38,562 nucleotides of DNA from Anaerovibrio sp. Its GTDB lineage: Bacteria > Bacillota > Negativicutes > Selenomonadales > Selenomonadaceae. The stretch covers positions 1 to 38,562 of the forward strand of contig NZ_JAILFV010000204.1 of the NCBI RefSeq assembly GCF_024697385.1, in the 5' to 3' direction. The notes below the pieces were generated by a model. The model was given only the letters and a program-made list of their open reading frames with translations. It was not told the origin of the DNA and did not search any database. How positions within the stretch are numbered: the stretch's first letter is position 1; every line of letters begins with the position of its first letter. This document shows positions 10,501 to 18,065 of the stretch, one piece after another. The position numbers were made by a program, and so were the translations under genes.

Positions 10501-10926
10501 TCAGTCAACGATTTCGATACCCATGCTGCGTGCAGTACCCTCGATCATACGAGTAGCAGCTTCAATGCTTGCAGCGTTCAAATCTGCCATCTTGGACTCA
10601 GCAATCTCCTGAGCCTTTGCACGAGGCAGCTTTGCAACCTTGTTCTTGTTAGGTTCACCAGAAGCCTTTGCCAGACCTGCAGCCTTCTTCAGAAGAACAG
10701 CAGCTGGAGGAGTCTTGGTGATAAAGGTAAAGGATCTATCCTCAAATACAGTAATTTCTACTGGAATGATAAGACCACTCTGCTTTGCAGTTCTCTCGTT
10801 AAATTCCTTAACGAAAGCCATGATGTTGACACCAGCCTGACCAAGGGCAGGACCTACTGGAGGAGCTGGAGTAGCCTTGCCGGCCTCAACCTGCAGCTTT
10901 ACCATCTTTGCAACTTTCTTAGCCAT
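10501..10926 (-). CDS. rplK: 50S ribosomal protein L11
   Basis: Ribosomal protein of the GTPase-associated centre, 141 aa. The proline-rich N-terminal domain motif [17 protein letters not shown] is intact, and this is the region bound by thiopeptides and needed for RelA activation. The C-terminal rRNA-binding domain follows. GGAGGTG precedes the ATG. It is 26 nt downstream of nusG in the secE-nusG-rplKA arrangement usual in bacteria. Confidence 0.97.
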   Translation of the reverse strand: MAKKVAKMVKLQVEAGKATPAPPVGPALGQAGVNIMAFVKEFNERTAKQSGLIIPVEITVFEDRSFTFITKTPPAAVLLKKAAGLAKASGEPNKNKVAKLPRAKAQEIAESKMADLNAASIEAATRMIEGTARSMGIEIVD

Positions 10927-10952
10927 TTTATATACACCTCCTTAAAAGGAAA

Positions 10953-11507
10953 TCAGCTTTTTTCTACCTGATTGAAATCAAGTTCAACAGGTGTTTCACG
11001 ACCAAACATCTCAATAAGGGCTTTGAGCTTCCCTTTTTCGTTGTCCACGGAAACAACCTTTGCTGCATAATCTTTAAATGAACCGGATTTAATTTTAATG
11101 AACTCACCAACCTCAACATCAATATTGATAACCGGCTTAACCGTTTCTTCTGACAAGCCCATCAAATTCAATATATTGGCCATCTGGTCTTCATCAATTG
11201 GCGTAGGATCAGTACCGGCACCGACAAACCCTGTAACGCCATCTGTATTTCGTACATCAAACCAAGTCTTTGCATTGACTATCATCTCTACGAATACATA
11301 ACCCGGGAAGAGCTTCCTCTTTATGACCTTTTCAACACCATTCTTCTTCTCGACCTCGTCCACAACCGGGACCAGTACATTGAAGATTTTGTCCTCCAGT
11401 CCTAAAGAGCTGACCTTCCTTTCCAGATTGGTCTTGACCTTATTTTCGTATCCGGAATAGGTATGCACAGCATACCAATGTCTTTCAAGTGTCTTTTCAG
11501 ATTCCAT
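10953..11507 (-). CDS. nusG: Transcription termination/antitermination protein NusG
   Basis: Transcription elongation factor of 184 aa that binds the RNA polymerase clamp. The N-terminal NGN domain shows WYAVHTYSGYENKV and LFPGYVFVEM, and the C-terminal KOW domain starts at about residue 130 (VGEFIKIKSGSFKD). The length is typical for Firmicutes and there is no inserted domain. It lies between secE and rplK and is probably cotranscribed with both. Confidence 0.97.
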   Translation of the reverse strand: MESEKTLERHWYAVHTYSGYENKVKTNLERKVSSLGLEDKIFNVLVPVVDEVEKKNGVEKVIKRKLFPGYVFVEMIVNAKTWFDVRNTDGVTGFVGAGTDPTPIDEDQMANILNLMGLSEETVKPVINIDVEVGEFIKIKSGSFKDYAAKVVSVDNEKGKLKALIEMFGRETPVELDFNQVEKS

Positions 11508-11541
11508 ACATTTGGATGCAAGGCATCCCTACCCTCCAGTC

Positions 11542-11805
11542 TTAGCGTAAAATCAGATTAAACAACCTCGAAAAAAATGTATCACACACCCAGATAAGTG
11601 AGCATACGACAAATACAGTTATTGAAACAACAACTGTATATCTTGCCAATTCTTCCTTGGTGGACCAAGATACCTTTTTCATTTCAGCCGAAACTTCACG
11701 CAAAAACTGCATAGGGCTAAAACCTGAAGACTTCGTCTGAACTGCTGACGCTTTTTCTTCCGCCAATGCATTCACATCCTGTCTAATATTACAACCCTTA
11801 CACAA
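11542..11805 (-). CDS. secE: Protein translocase subunit SecE
   Basis: Small membrane subunit of the SecYEG channel. The conserved stretch REVSAEMKKVSWSTKEEL leads into one transmembrane helix (about residues 58-78). The start is uncertain. The track start is a TTG at 11805 without a visible ribosome binding site, and the in-frame GTG at 11775 also lacks one at normal spacing. The AAGGG at about 11800-11795 would suit neither well. Position between rpmG and nusG is canonical. Confidence 0.92.
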   Translation of the reverse strand: MCKGCNIRQDVNALAEEKASAVQTKSSGFSPMQFLREVSAEMKKVSWSTKEELARYTVVVSITVFVVCSLIWVCDTFFSRLFNLILR

Positions 11806-11814
11806 AACTGCTGA

Positions 11815-11964
11815 TTATTTGGTTTCCTTGTGCAGTGTGTGCTTCTTGCAGAACTTGCAATACTTATTGAATTCGATTCTATCTGGGTCGTTCTTTTTGT
11901 TTTTGTTGGTCTGATAGTTGCGACTCTTGCACACGGTGCAGGCCAGCGTTACTGCATTGCGCAT
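11815..11964 (-). CDS. rpmG: 50S ribosomal protein L33
   Basis: A 49-residue protein absent from the ORF track because of its size. It reads [20 protein letters not shown]... and ends ...KHTLHKETK. Four cysteines in two CxxC pairs (CTVC and CKFC) mark the zinc-binding form of L33. AAGGAG lies before the ATG. The stop is 9 nt before the track start of secE, the usual rpmG-secE order. It is the first gene behind the promoter at 12049-12021. Confidence 0.95.
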   Translation of the reverse strand: MRNAVTLACTVCKSRNYQTNKNKKNDPDRIEFNKYCKFCKKHTLHKETK

Positions 11965-12020
11965 CTTATGCACTCCTTACTATTGAAATTATTGAACACT
12001 TAACAAAATGTCACTAACAT

Positions 12021-12049
12021 AATTTATCACAATTAAATTTGACTGTCAA
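12021..12049 (-). promoter_or_regulatory. Sigma-70-type promoter of the rpmG-secE-nusG-rplKA operon
   Basis: TTGACA (12049-12044), a 17-bp spacer and TAAATT (12026-12021) on the minus strand. Transcription would begin near 12014, about 50 nt before the rpmG start codon. Confidence 0.7.
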
Positions 12050-12068
12050 CAACAATCAAATTAAATTA

Positions 12069-12145
12069 CAGGGAAAGGACATTTTGTTCTGATATTAACA
12101 GTGCCTCATCTTCCACATACCCAAGATAAAAAATGAGCGCCCCTG
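12069..12145 (-). other. Unassigned intergenic element between the tRNA terminator and the rpmG promoter
   Basis: Between the tRNA operon terminator and the rpmG promoter lie about 180 bp without a gene. Within them CAGGG (12145-12141) can pair with CCCTG (12073-12069) and CTCAT with ATGAG inside, which would close a 77-nt domain. No promoter for it is obvious. It may be a small RNA, a remnant, or chance. Confidence 0.2.
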
Positions 12146-12228
12146 AAATGATGGATAAAACATCCCTATATTCAGCAGTTGTACAAAACTCCCACTAAAC
12201 AAGTTCTATTTTATGCTTTGCATAAATA

Positions 12229-12250
12229 AAACCCCTTATAAAAGGGGTTT
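12229..12250 (-). terminator. Intrinsic terminator of the tRNA operon
   Basis: AAACCCCTT and AAGGGGTTT form a 9-bp hairpin with a 4-nt loop, followed on the minus strand by TATTTAT. It lies 11 bp past the last tRNA gene. The T-run is interrupted, so efficiency may be moderate. Confidence 0.7.
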
Positions 12251-12261
12251 AATTTACTGAT

Positions 12262-12338
12262 TGGTGGCTGCGAAGAGATTTGAACTCCTGACACTCCGGG
12301 TATGAACCGAATGCTCTAGCCAACTGAGCTACGCAGCC
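12262..12338 (-). tRNA. tRNA-Met (CAT), elongator
   Basis: 77 nt including an encoded CCA. Acceptor GGCTGCG pairs with CGCAGCC, the discriminator is A, and the anticodon loop TTCATAC is flanked by TTCGG/CCGGA. The 5' G1-C72 pair and overall resemblance to Bacillus elongator tRNA-Met favour elongator Met over initiator. A tRNA-Ile2 with lysidine at C34 cannot be excluded from sequence alone. Confidence 0.93.
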
Positions 12339-12346
12339 ATATATAA

Positions 12347-12422
<76 letters not shown>

Positions 12423-12433
12423 ATTCCAGGCTT

Positions 12434-12509
<76 letters not shown>

Positions 12510-12530
12510 ATAATAATATAAAAAGTCAAA

Positions 12531-12615
12531 TGGTGGGCAGGGATGGATTCGAACCATCGTAGCCTACGGCGACGGATTTACAGTCCGTTCCCTTTAACCA
12601 CTCGGGCACCTACCC
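12531..12615 (-). tRNA. tRNA-Tyr (GTA)
   Basis: 85 nt with encoded CCA and a long variable arm (class II). The anticodon stem ACGGA/TCCGT holds loop CTGTAAA, anticodon GTA. It is the first gene of the four-tRNA operon. Confidence 0.95.
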
Positions 12616-12651
12616 AAATATCAACTCTTTATGAGGGATAACACTGCATTT

Positions 12652-12668
12652 TGCCTCAGTCTGAGGCA
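12652..12668. repeat. Perfect 17-bp palindrome in the leader of the tRNA operon
   Basis: TGCCTCAG-T-CTGAGGCA lies between the predicted promoter and tRNA-Tyr. It could be a processing hairpin in the precursor or a binding site. Nothing in the window repeats it that I noticed. Confidence 0.4.
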
Positions 12669-12698
12669 CCCTTTGTGTTTTCCCGCTGACAGGTATAT

Positions 12699-12727
12699 AT
12701 ACTATCATCATATTTATGGTTTGTAAA
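12699..12727 (-). promoter_or_regulatory. Promoter of the tRNA operon
   Basis: TTTACA (12727-12722), 17 bp, TAGTAT (12704-12699) on the minus strand, about 85 bp before tRNA-Tyr. The -35 is only 20 bp behind the helicase stop codon. Confidence 0.65.
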
Positions 12728-12747
12728 GCATTTTTTATAAAAAATTG

Positions 12748-14040
12748 TTATTTTTTTCTTTTTGCCCGGTCTCTCAATCTCCTGGACCTGTCATTACGGC
12801 CTTTATGGCTGTTTCCCTTACGGTTTGCATACTTGCTCTTTGCCAGTTTAGCCTGCTTTTTTTCAGCTTCCTGTTTTTTCCTGGCCAGCTCCTTTTCCCG
12901 CTTTTCACGCTTCAGTCTTGAAGCCAGGCTTCTGCTGGAAACATCCTTGGTGATATGATTTTTTATCCCTGCCTCGATTTTCCTCAACATGTTATATTGA
13001 CGGGCATTGACAAAGGTAATGGCCACACCATGCTGTCCGGCACGCCCGGTACGGCCGATACGGTGAATATAGCTTTCCGTATCCTGTGGTATATCATAAT
13101 TGAATACATGGGTCACCCCTTCTATATCCAGCCCACGGGCTGCAATATCGGTGGTGACCAGAATCTGCAGCTTTGCCTGACGAAATTTATTCAGCACATT
13201 GGTTCTCTGAAGCTGGCTCAGCTCACCATGAAGCTCATCTGCCATGTAACCGCGTCTGGCCAAAGCCATTGCAACCTGGGACACTCTGGACCGCGTCGAG
13301 CAAAATACCATAGCCAGATACGGCCTGTCTTCGTTAATAAGTTCGCAAAGCTTATCCAGCTTTGAGGATTCAACAGTATCCACCACCCGTTGCTGAATAC
13401 TGTCCAAGGTAATATGCTCCGCCTTTATCTCAATATGCTGCACCTGATACATATAGCAATGGGCAAGGCTCTTGATGCGGTCCGGCATAGTGGCCGAAAA
13501 CAGCATAATTTGCCTGTCCTTGGCCATAACCGAAAGAATGGTCTCCACATCCTCGATAAAGCCCCGACGAAGCATTTCATCAGCCTCATCCAAAACAATC
13601 CTGTTGGTTGTTGAGAAATTCAGCGTACGGCGACGCAGGTGGTCCAGAAGGCGTCCCGGAGTTCCTATGATAACCTGGGGCGACCGCCCTAATTTCTGTT
13701 TTTGCCGTTCTATATCCTGTCCTCCATATATGGCCAGTGACCTAATGCCACTCGCCTTATCGAGAATCGCGGCCACCTTTGAGATCTGAATGGTCAGCTC
13801 CCTGGTAGGTGTTATGATGACAGCCTGAACATTATCTGCCTGCAGCTTGATTTTATCATATATTGGAAGCAAAAAGCCCAGGGTTTTGCCTGTCCCTGTC
13901 TGGGCCTGTACAATAGTATCCCTGCCATTTCGCAAGGCAGGAACAGCCTCTTCCTGAACCCTGGTAGCTTCCCTTATTCCCATTTTACTCAAGGCATCAC
14001 ATAAAGGGCCACTGACACCAAGCTCTTCAAAACTTTTCAT
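12748..14040 (-). CDS. DEAD-box ATP-dependent RNA helicase (CshA/DeaD type)
   Basis: 430 aa from the ATG at 14040; the track start 42 nt upstream lacks support, and residues before KSFEELG do not belong to the family. All helicase motifs are visible: Q motif with VQEEAVP, motif I AQTGTGKT, motif II DEAD, motif III SAT and motif VI IHRIGRTGRAGQ. The tail of about 55 residues is very basic (Lys/Arg-rich), typical for helicases that act on rRNA or in the degradosome. Likely role: ribosome assembly or mRNA turnover, often cold-induced; which paralogue it is cannot be decided. Confidence 0.93.
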   Translation of the reverse strand: MKSFEELGVSGPLCDALSKMGIREATRVQEEAVPALRNGRDTIVQAQTGTGKTLGFLLPIYDKIKLQADNVQAVIITPTRELTIQISKVAAILDKASGIRSLAIYGGQDIERQKQKLGRSPQVIIGTPGRLLDHLRRRTLNFSTTNRIVLDEADEMLRRGFIEDVETILSVMAKDRQIMLFSATMPDRIKSLAHCYMYQVQHIEIKAEHITLDSIQQRVVDTVESSKLDKLCELINEDRPYLAMVFCSTRSRVSQVAMALARRGYMADELHGELSQLQRTNVLNKFRQAKLQILVTTDIAARGLDIEGVTHVFNYDIPQDTESYIHRIGRTGRAGQHGVAITFVNARQYNMLRKIEAGIKNHITKDVSSRSLASRLKREKREKELARKKQEAEKKQAKLAKSKYANRKGNSHKGRNDRSRRLRDRAKRKK

Positions 14041-14187
14041 GATTTCACTACCTTTACCTATATATACAGATAGCTCTCCCAATATGGGAGAGCCTGTTAT
14101 TCAATAAATACTCCTTATCCGGCAGAAGCTTTCTGCAGTCACCACAGCTTCGTAATCCATAGCACAAAACCGTCAGCAGGGCGATGA
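14041..14187 (-). other. Intergenic leader of the helicase gene with a hairpin
   Basis: 147 bp between the ABC-F stop and the helicase start. GCTCTCCCA and TGGGAGAGC form a perfect 9-bp hairpin with a 3-nt loop (about 14072-14093). No T-run follows it, so I do not call a terminator. A TTG at 14104 with AAGGAG 6 nt upstream opens a 16-codon ORF across the hairpin, possibly by chance. It could be a 5' UTR control element of the helicase. Confidence 0.3.
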
Positions 14188-15810
14188 TCACTTACTGTTG
14201 TATCTTTCTGCAAGTCTGGCCTGCAGTTCTGAATCCTCAAGGAAATCATCATAGGTGGTAAATTTATCAAACACACCACCCGGTGTAAGCTCAATAATCC
14301 GATCAGCAATCGTCTGAACGAACTCATGGTCATGGGAAGTAAAGAGCAAGGTCCCCTTAAAGGAAATCAATCCCTCATTAAGGGCAGTAATGGATTCCAG
14401 GTCAAGATGGTTAGTCGGTTCATCCATCAGAAGGACATTGGCCCCGCTGAGCATCATTTTTGAAAGCATGCAACGGACCTTTTCTCCTCCGGAAATGACA
14501 GATGCCTTTTTCAGACTCTCCTCACCACTGAAAAGCATTCTTCCCAAAAAGCCACGGACAAAGGATTCATCCGGGTCCTTAGAATACTGACGGAGCCAAT
14601 CTGTAAGACTCAGCTCGCAACCCTCAAAATACTGGGTATTATCATTTGGCAGATATGCCTGTGTCGTAGTAACGCCCCATTTGAAAGAACCCTCATCCGG
14701 CTCCATTTCACCCATGAGGATCTGGAACAAAGCTGTTTTACCGGCACTATTCGGCCCGGTAAATGCCACCTTATCACCCTTCTTCAAGGTGAAGCTCACA
14801 TTATCCAGCACCTTTTCCCCCTCTATGGTCTTGGAAATCCCCTCCACCAGCAAGAGCTGGTCGCCGGCCTCACGGTCCGGGGTAAAGGCGATATAAGGGT
14901 ATCGGCGTGATGAAGGCTTGATATCATCCAAGGTAATCTTTTCCAGCAATTTTTTACGGGAAGTAGCCTGCTTGGATTTTGAGGCATTAGCCGCAAAGCG
15001 GGCAATAAAGGTCTGAAGCTCCTTAATCTTTTCTTCCTTTTTCTTATTGGCATCCTTAGCCATCTGCATAGCCAGCTGACTGGAATGATACCAAAAATCG
15101 TAGTTGCCGACATAAAGCTGTATTTTCCCAAAGTCCACATCCGCGATATGCGTACATACCTGATTCAGGAAATGACGGTCATGGGAAACAACGATAACCG
15201 TATTCTCAAAATCTGCCAAAAAATCCTCCAGCCACTTGATTGATTCCAAATCCAGATGGTTGGTAGGCTCGTCCAGCAGTAAAATATCAGGGTTGCCAAA
15301 AAGTGCCTGGGCCAATAACACACGCACCTTCAGGTCAGGATCCATTTCAGACATCATCTTATTATGGAATTCCTCCCTGATTCCCAGTCCATTCAGGAGT
15401 TTGGCCGCATCTGCCTCAGCATCCCAACCGTTAAGCTCAGCAAATTCAGCCTCCAGCTCACCAGCCCTTATACCATCCTCATCAGAAAAATCAGGCTTGG
15501 CATAAATTGCATCCTTTTCTTCCATAATATCCACCAGATGCTGATTGCCCATAATAACGGTGCGTATAACATCATATTCATCAAAAGCAAAGTGATCCTG
15601 CTTCAGCACGGACATGCGCTCGCCAGGAGTGATTTCAATTGAGCCCTTGGTAGGTTCAATATCACCGGCCAACAGCTTTAAAAAAGTTGATTTGCCGGCA
15701 CCATTTGCTCCAATAACACCATAACAGTTTCCAGGAGTAAATTTAATTGAAACATCCTTAAATAACACGCGCTTTCCAAACTGAAGTGTAACTCCACTGG
15801 TTGTAATCAT
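14188..15810 (-). CDS. ABC-F family ATP-binding protein (YkpA/YbiT type)
   Basis: 540 aa with two ATP-binding cassettes and no membrane segments. The first Walker A is GANGAGKST at about residue 35 and the second is GPNSAGKTA at about residue 355. Both Walker B motifs read LLLDEPTNHLDLES or a close form. Between them is a charged linker (about residues 240-300, KDANKKKEEKIKEL) that reaches the ribosomal P site in this family. ABC-F proteins act on stalled or initiating ribosomes rather than as transporters. The short form without a C-terminal coiled coil best fits YkpA/YbiT; antibiotic resistance is less likely. Confidence 0.9.
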   Translation of the reverse strand: MITTSGVTLQFGKRVLFKDVSIKFTPGNCYGVIGANGAGKSTFLKLLAGDIEPTKGSIEITPGERMSVLKQDHFAFDEYDVIRTVIMGNQHLVDIMEEKDAIYAKPDFSDEDGIRAGELEAEFAELNGWDAEADAAKLLNGLGIREEFHNKMMSEMDPDLKVRVLLAQALFGNPDILLLDEPTNHLDLESIKWLEDFLADFENTVIVVSHDRHFLNQVCTHIADVDFGKIQLYVGNYDFWYHSSQLAMQMAKDANKKKEEKIKELQTFIARFAANASKSKQATSRKKLLEKITLDDIKPSSRRYPYIAFTPDREAGDQLLLVEGISKTIEGEKVLDNVSFTLKKGDKVAFTGPNSAGKTALFQILMGEMEPDEGSFKWGVTTTQAYLPNDNTQYFEGCELSLTDWLRQYSKDPDESFVRGFLGRMLFSGEESLKKASVISGGEKVRCMLSKMMLSGANVLLMDEPTNHLDLESITALNEGLISFKGTLLFTSHDHEFVQTIADRIIELTPGGVFDKFTTYDDFLEDSELQARLAERYNSK

Positions 15811-15846
15811 TGTAATAAAAATCCTCTCTATAACTATACAGTTTTA

Positions 15847-16629
15847 TCATGACTGCAAAATTGCATGATAATAATCCAAAATACTCTGTCCATAACCAAC
15901 ACCAGGCACAGCCCAACGACCGTTAAGGTCCATCCATTCATGAAGAATGTTGTTGCCATAATTCTTTCTGACCAATTCATATCGTGGGTCCACAATAGGT
16001 GTTGTCGGACTGGAGGTTGAAGCATATGCCAAAAGATGCTGAATATGCGCACGCACACCAACCCTTGGCGACTCAAAAAAGGCACCCTTTACAGTTGCAC
16101 TGGTGGTACCAAGACCACAATAATTATTTTGAGCAGGTATCACAGTACCTCCATAGCTGAAATAACCTGTTTCCTTCAGGGCCTGGGCAAAGGCAATATC
16201 AGGCCTTACCCCTTCCCGCGCTGCCTCTTCATAATAAAATTCCACCAGCTGCTCAGGAGATGTATTTAAAAGCGGATGTGGATTATTCTTTAACAGGTAT
16301 CTGACACACTGTTCCTTTGTAGCAACGGCACCACCCAGAATACTGGTCTCATTGCTGTATGTCTGTATAGGTTTCTCTACACTTGACGCATTTTCAGGAG
16401 CTGTATCCTGTACAGGTTCAGGATATAAAATATCATGTATTCTTTCCTCAAAGCTCTTTTTTTTCTTATTGGAATTCACCACAGTAGTACCGTTGTGAAG
16501 AGTCCTCTCAGTTGAAACTGTCGTCTTACCGTTGACGGTCTTTGCATCCACGGCATTTGACGGAAGCAGCAGCACAGACATTACCACTGCAGCACAAACA
16601 ATTTTCAGCCCCTGATTATATAAAAGCAC
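15847..16629 (-). CDS. Secreted glucosaminidase-domain protein (peptidoglycan hydrolase)
   Basis: 260 aa, GTG start with GGGAGG at good spacing. An N-terminal signal sequence (about residues 9-29, ending SNAVDAKT) is followed by a Thr/Lys-rich low-complexity stretch. The C-terminal half (about 115-260) matches the glucosaminidase/Flg-J-like fold: EAAREGVRPDIAFAQALKETG contains the candidate catalytic Glu, and NNYCGLGTT and VGVRAHIQHLLAYA follow. It should cleave the glycan strands of peptidoglycan outside the membrane. It follows the permease gene by 25 nt. Confidence 0.82.
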   Translation of the reverse strand: MLLYNQGLKIVCAAVVMSVLLLPSNAVDAKTVNGKTTVSTERTLHNGTTVVNSNKKKKSFEERIHDILYPEPVQDTAPENASSVEKPIQTYSNETSILGGAVATKEQCVRYLLKNNPHPLLNTSPEQLVEFYYEEAAREGVRPDIAFAQALKETGYFSYGGTVIPAQNNYCGLGTTSATVKGAFFESPRVGVRAHIQHLLAYASTSSPTTPIVDPRYELVRKNYGNNILHEWMDLNGRWAVPGVGYGQSILDYYHAILQS

Positions 16630-16654
16630 GACAAAACCTCCCTATTCAAAAACA

Positions 16655-17908
16655 TTAAAAGCCATAGATCATATAAACAACAAACAACCCAACAATTGGC
16701 AGTAATTCTAATGACAGTTCACTGCCCCGTCCGGAAGTAAGCATCAAAATACAATAAACAAGCAGGCCACATCCTATCCCGGCAGTAAGACTTCCCCACA
16801 AAGGAACAAGTAACAATGTAAAAACACCTGCTAAGATTGATATATTATCATTAAATGAAGAAAATTTCAAATTTTGCAGCAGGCAACAACCTGCACAAAT
16901 CACCGCAGATACTGAAATAAAGCCATAATCTGCCATCTCCAGCAGCAGTGGCGCACAAAAAAGTGTTACCAAAAGCAAAATCACCGTAATCCAAACCGGC
17001 TTATAAGTATACCTGGAATCAAAACGACAGGCTGCAGAAGCCTCAGACACACTCATAGCCCCACCGGCGATGACACCACCCAGGAATGATGCAAATCCAT
17101 TGGACATAATTACACCAGCTTCATTGTCCCTGTCCACCACCTGCGCCAGGGCCATGCCCTCAGAAATAAGCACCAAAAAGACTACCAGTACAGCACCAAT
17201 AAGTTCAGCAAATCTATCAGTGCTTACCTGAAGGACAGTATCCATCAATCCCATGGGCAGGGAAAACCACGCCTCCGGCAACACCATATACCCACTGACC
17301 AATGCAAAAAAAACCGCGGTCAGCAATCCCGACAGAATACCATATTCACCATTACGGCACCAAAGAATCAATGCTACCAGGGTACTCACACCAGCTATTA
17401 TGGCTATTGGATCATTTATACTGCCCATCCCGGTAATCTGAACAGGCGTACCTATGACCAAATTACCCATGATCAATCCCCGATATATAAGCAGAACCCC
17501 AATAACACCTGGAATAACCTGCAAAAGATATCCCGGCAAGGACCTTATGAGCCTATGATAAGCTCCCGTGTATACTACAAATAGTATCAACAATCCTGCC
17601 ACAAGAGGTACGCACATTGCCTCCTGCCAAGTAAATCCATGGCAGATAATCAGGTCATAGCAAAGAAAACTGTTGACCGCTATCCCAGGTGCCACAGCAA
17701 CCCCTAACCTATACTTTACTCCCGCTGCAGCCGTAGCCAAAAGTGAACTTAGCACCACGGCAGTAAATACACCATTATAAGGCATTCCGGCACGCTGCCA
17801 CATTTTTGTAACCACGAGAATGTTGACCAGAATAAAAGCATAATTTACTATGCCGGCCACAGCCCCTGTTTCTATGAACTTGTCAAGGAATTTATTATAG
17901 GTATTCAT
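16655..17908 (-). CDS. NCS2-family purine permease (AzgA/PbuG type)
   Basis: About 417 aa and almost wholly hydrophobic, with 12 or more predicted membrane helices. GVAVAPGIAVNSFLCYDLI (near residue 75) resembles the substrate region of AzgA-type hypoxanthine/guanine/adenine carriers, and a second half-helix region, SNGFASFLGGVIAGGAMSVSEAS, is near residue 280. I start at ATG 17908, with GAGGT 8 nt upstream; the track start is a TTG just upstream of that ribosome binding site. Substrate is inferred from family. A structured leader ending in a hairpin directly before the ribosome binding site suggests control of expression. Confidence 0.82.
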   Translation of the reverse strand: MNTYNKFLDKFIETGAVAGIVNYAFILVNILVVTKMWQRAGMPYNGVFTAVVLSSLLATAAAGVKYRLGVAVAPGIAVNSFLCYDLIICHGFTWQEAMCVPLVAGLLILFVVYTGAYHRLIRSLPGYLLQVIPGVIGVLLIYRGLIMGNLVIGTPVQITGMGSINDPIAIIAGVSTLVALILWCRNGEYGILSGLLTAVFFALVSGYMVLPEAWFSLPMGLMDTVLQVSTDRFAELIGAVLVVFLVLISEGMALAQVVDRDNEAGVIMSNGFASFLGGVIAGGAMSVSEASAACRFDSRYTYKPVWITVILLLVTLFCAPLLLEMADYGFISVSAVICAGCCLLQNLKFSSFNDNISILAGVFTLLLVPLWGSLTAGIGCGLLVYCILMLTSGRGSELSLELLPIVGLFVVYMIYGF

Positions 17909-17925
17909 CACCCTGTACCTCAAAA

Positions 17926-17953
17926 CAGCCTATAACGGTACCGCTATAGGCTG
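17926..17953 (-). terminator. Strong hairpin directly before the NCS2 permease ribosome binding site
   Basis: CAGCCTATAGCGG and CCGTTATAGGCTG pair over 13 bp with one G-U and almost no loop, followed by TTTT and then GAGGT, the ribosome binding site. It is either the terminator of an upstream small RNA or gene, or the expression platform of a leader that controls the permease. Confidence 0.65.
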
Positions 17954-18065
17954 ATAAAATGAGTCTTATCCGGTCAAATTTATACACGACTTATAGGAAC
18001 TGCCCTTCCCAGTGAATGCGAAGTATCAGTTCCCCTGGCATCAGCAAAGGATTTTTGCCCGTCAT
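17954..18065 (-). promoter_or_regulatory. Structured leader of unknown class before the NCS2 permease
   Basis: About 110 nt with GGAACTG (18035-18029 region) pairing with CAGTTCC (18003-17997 region), and inside it CTTC pairing with GAAG. Together with the hairpin at 17926-17953 this has the layout of a regulatory leader. The conserved core of the purine riboswitch is not present. No promoter between the flippase stop and this element is obvious, so it may be transcribed from upstream. Confidence 0.4.

Noticed and set aside
9925-10971. 348-aa plus-strand ORF across rplA and rplK
   Set aside because: Antisense shadow of three highly conserved genes.
14072-14093. Terminator between the ABC-F gene and the helicase
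   Set aside because: The hairpin is strong but no T-run follows on the minus strand.
14188-15810. Antibiotic-resistance ABC-F protein
   Set aside because: Short linker and overall form fit the housekeeping YkpA/YbiT type; no resistance-type extension.
17954-18065. Purine riboswitch before the NCS2 permease
   Set aside because: The conserved three-way junction sequences of that class (TATA...ATATGG, loop CCTAAC-type) are not found.
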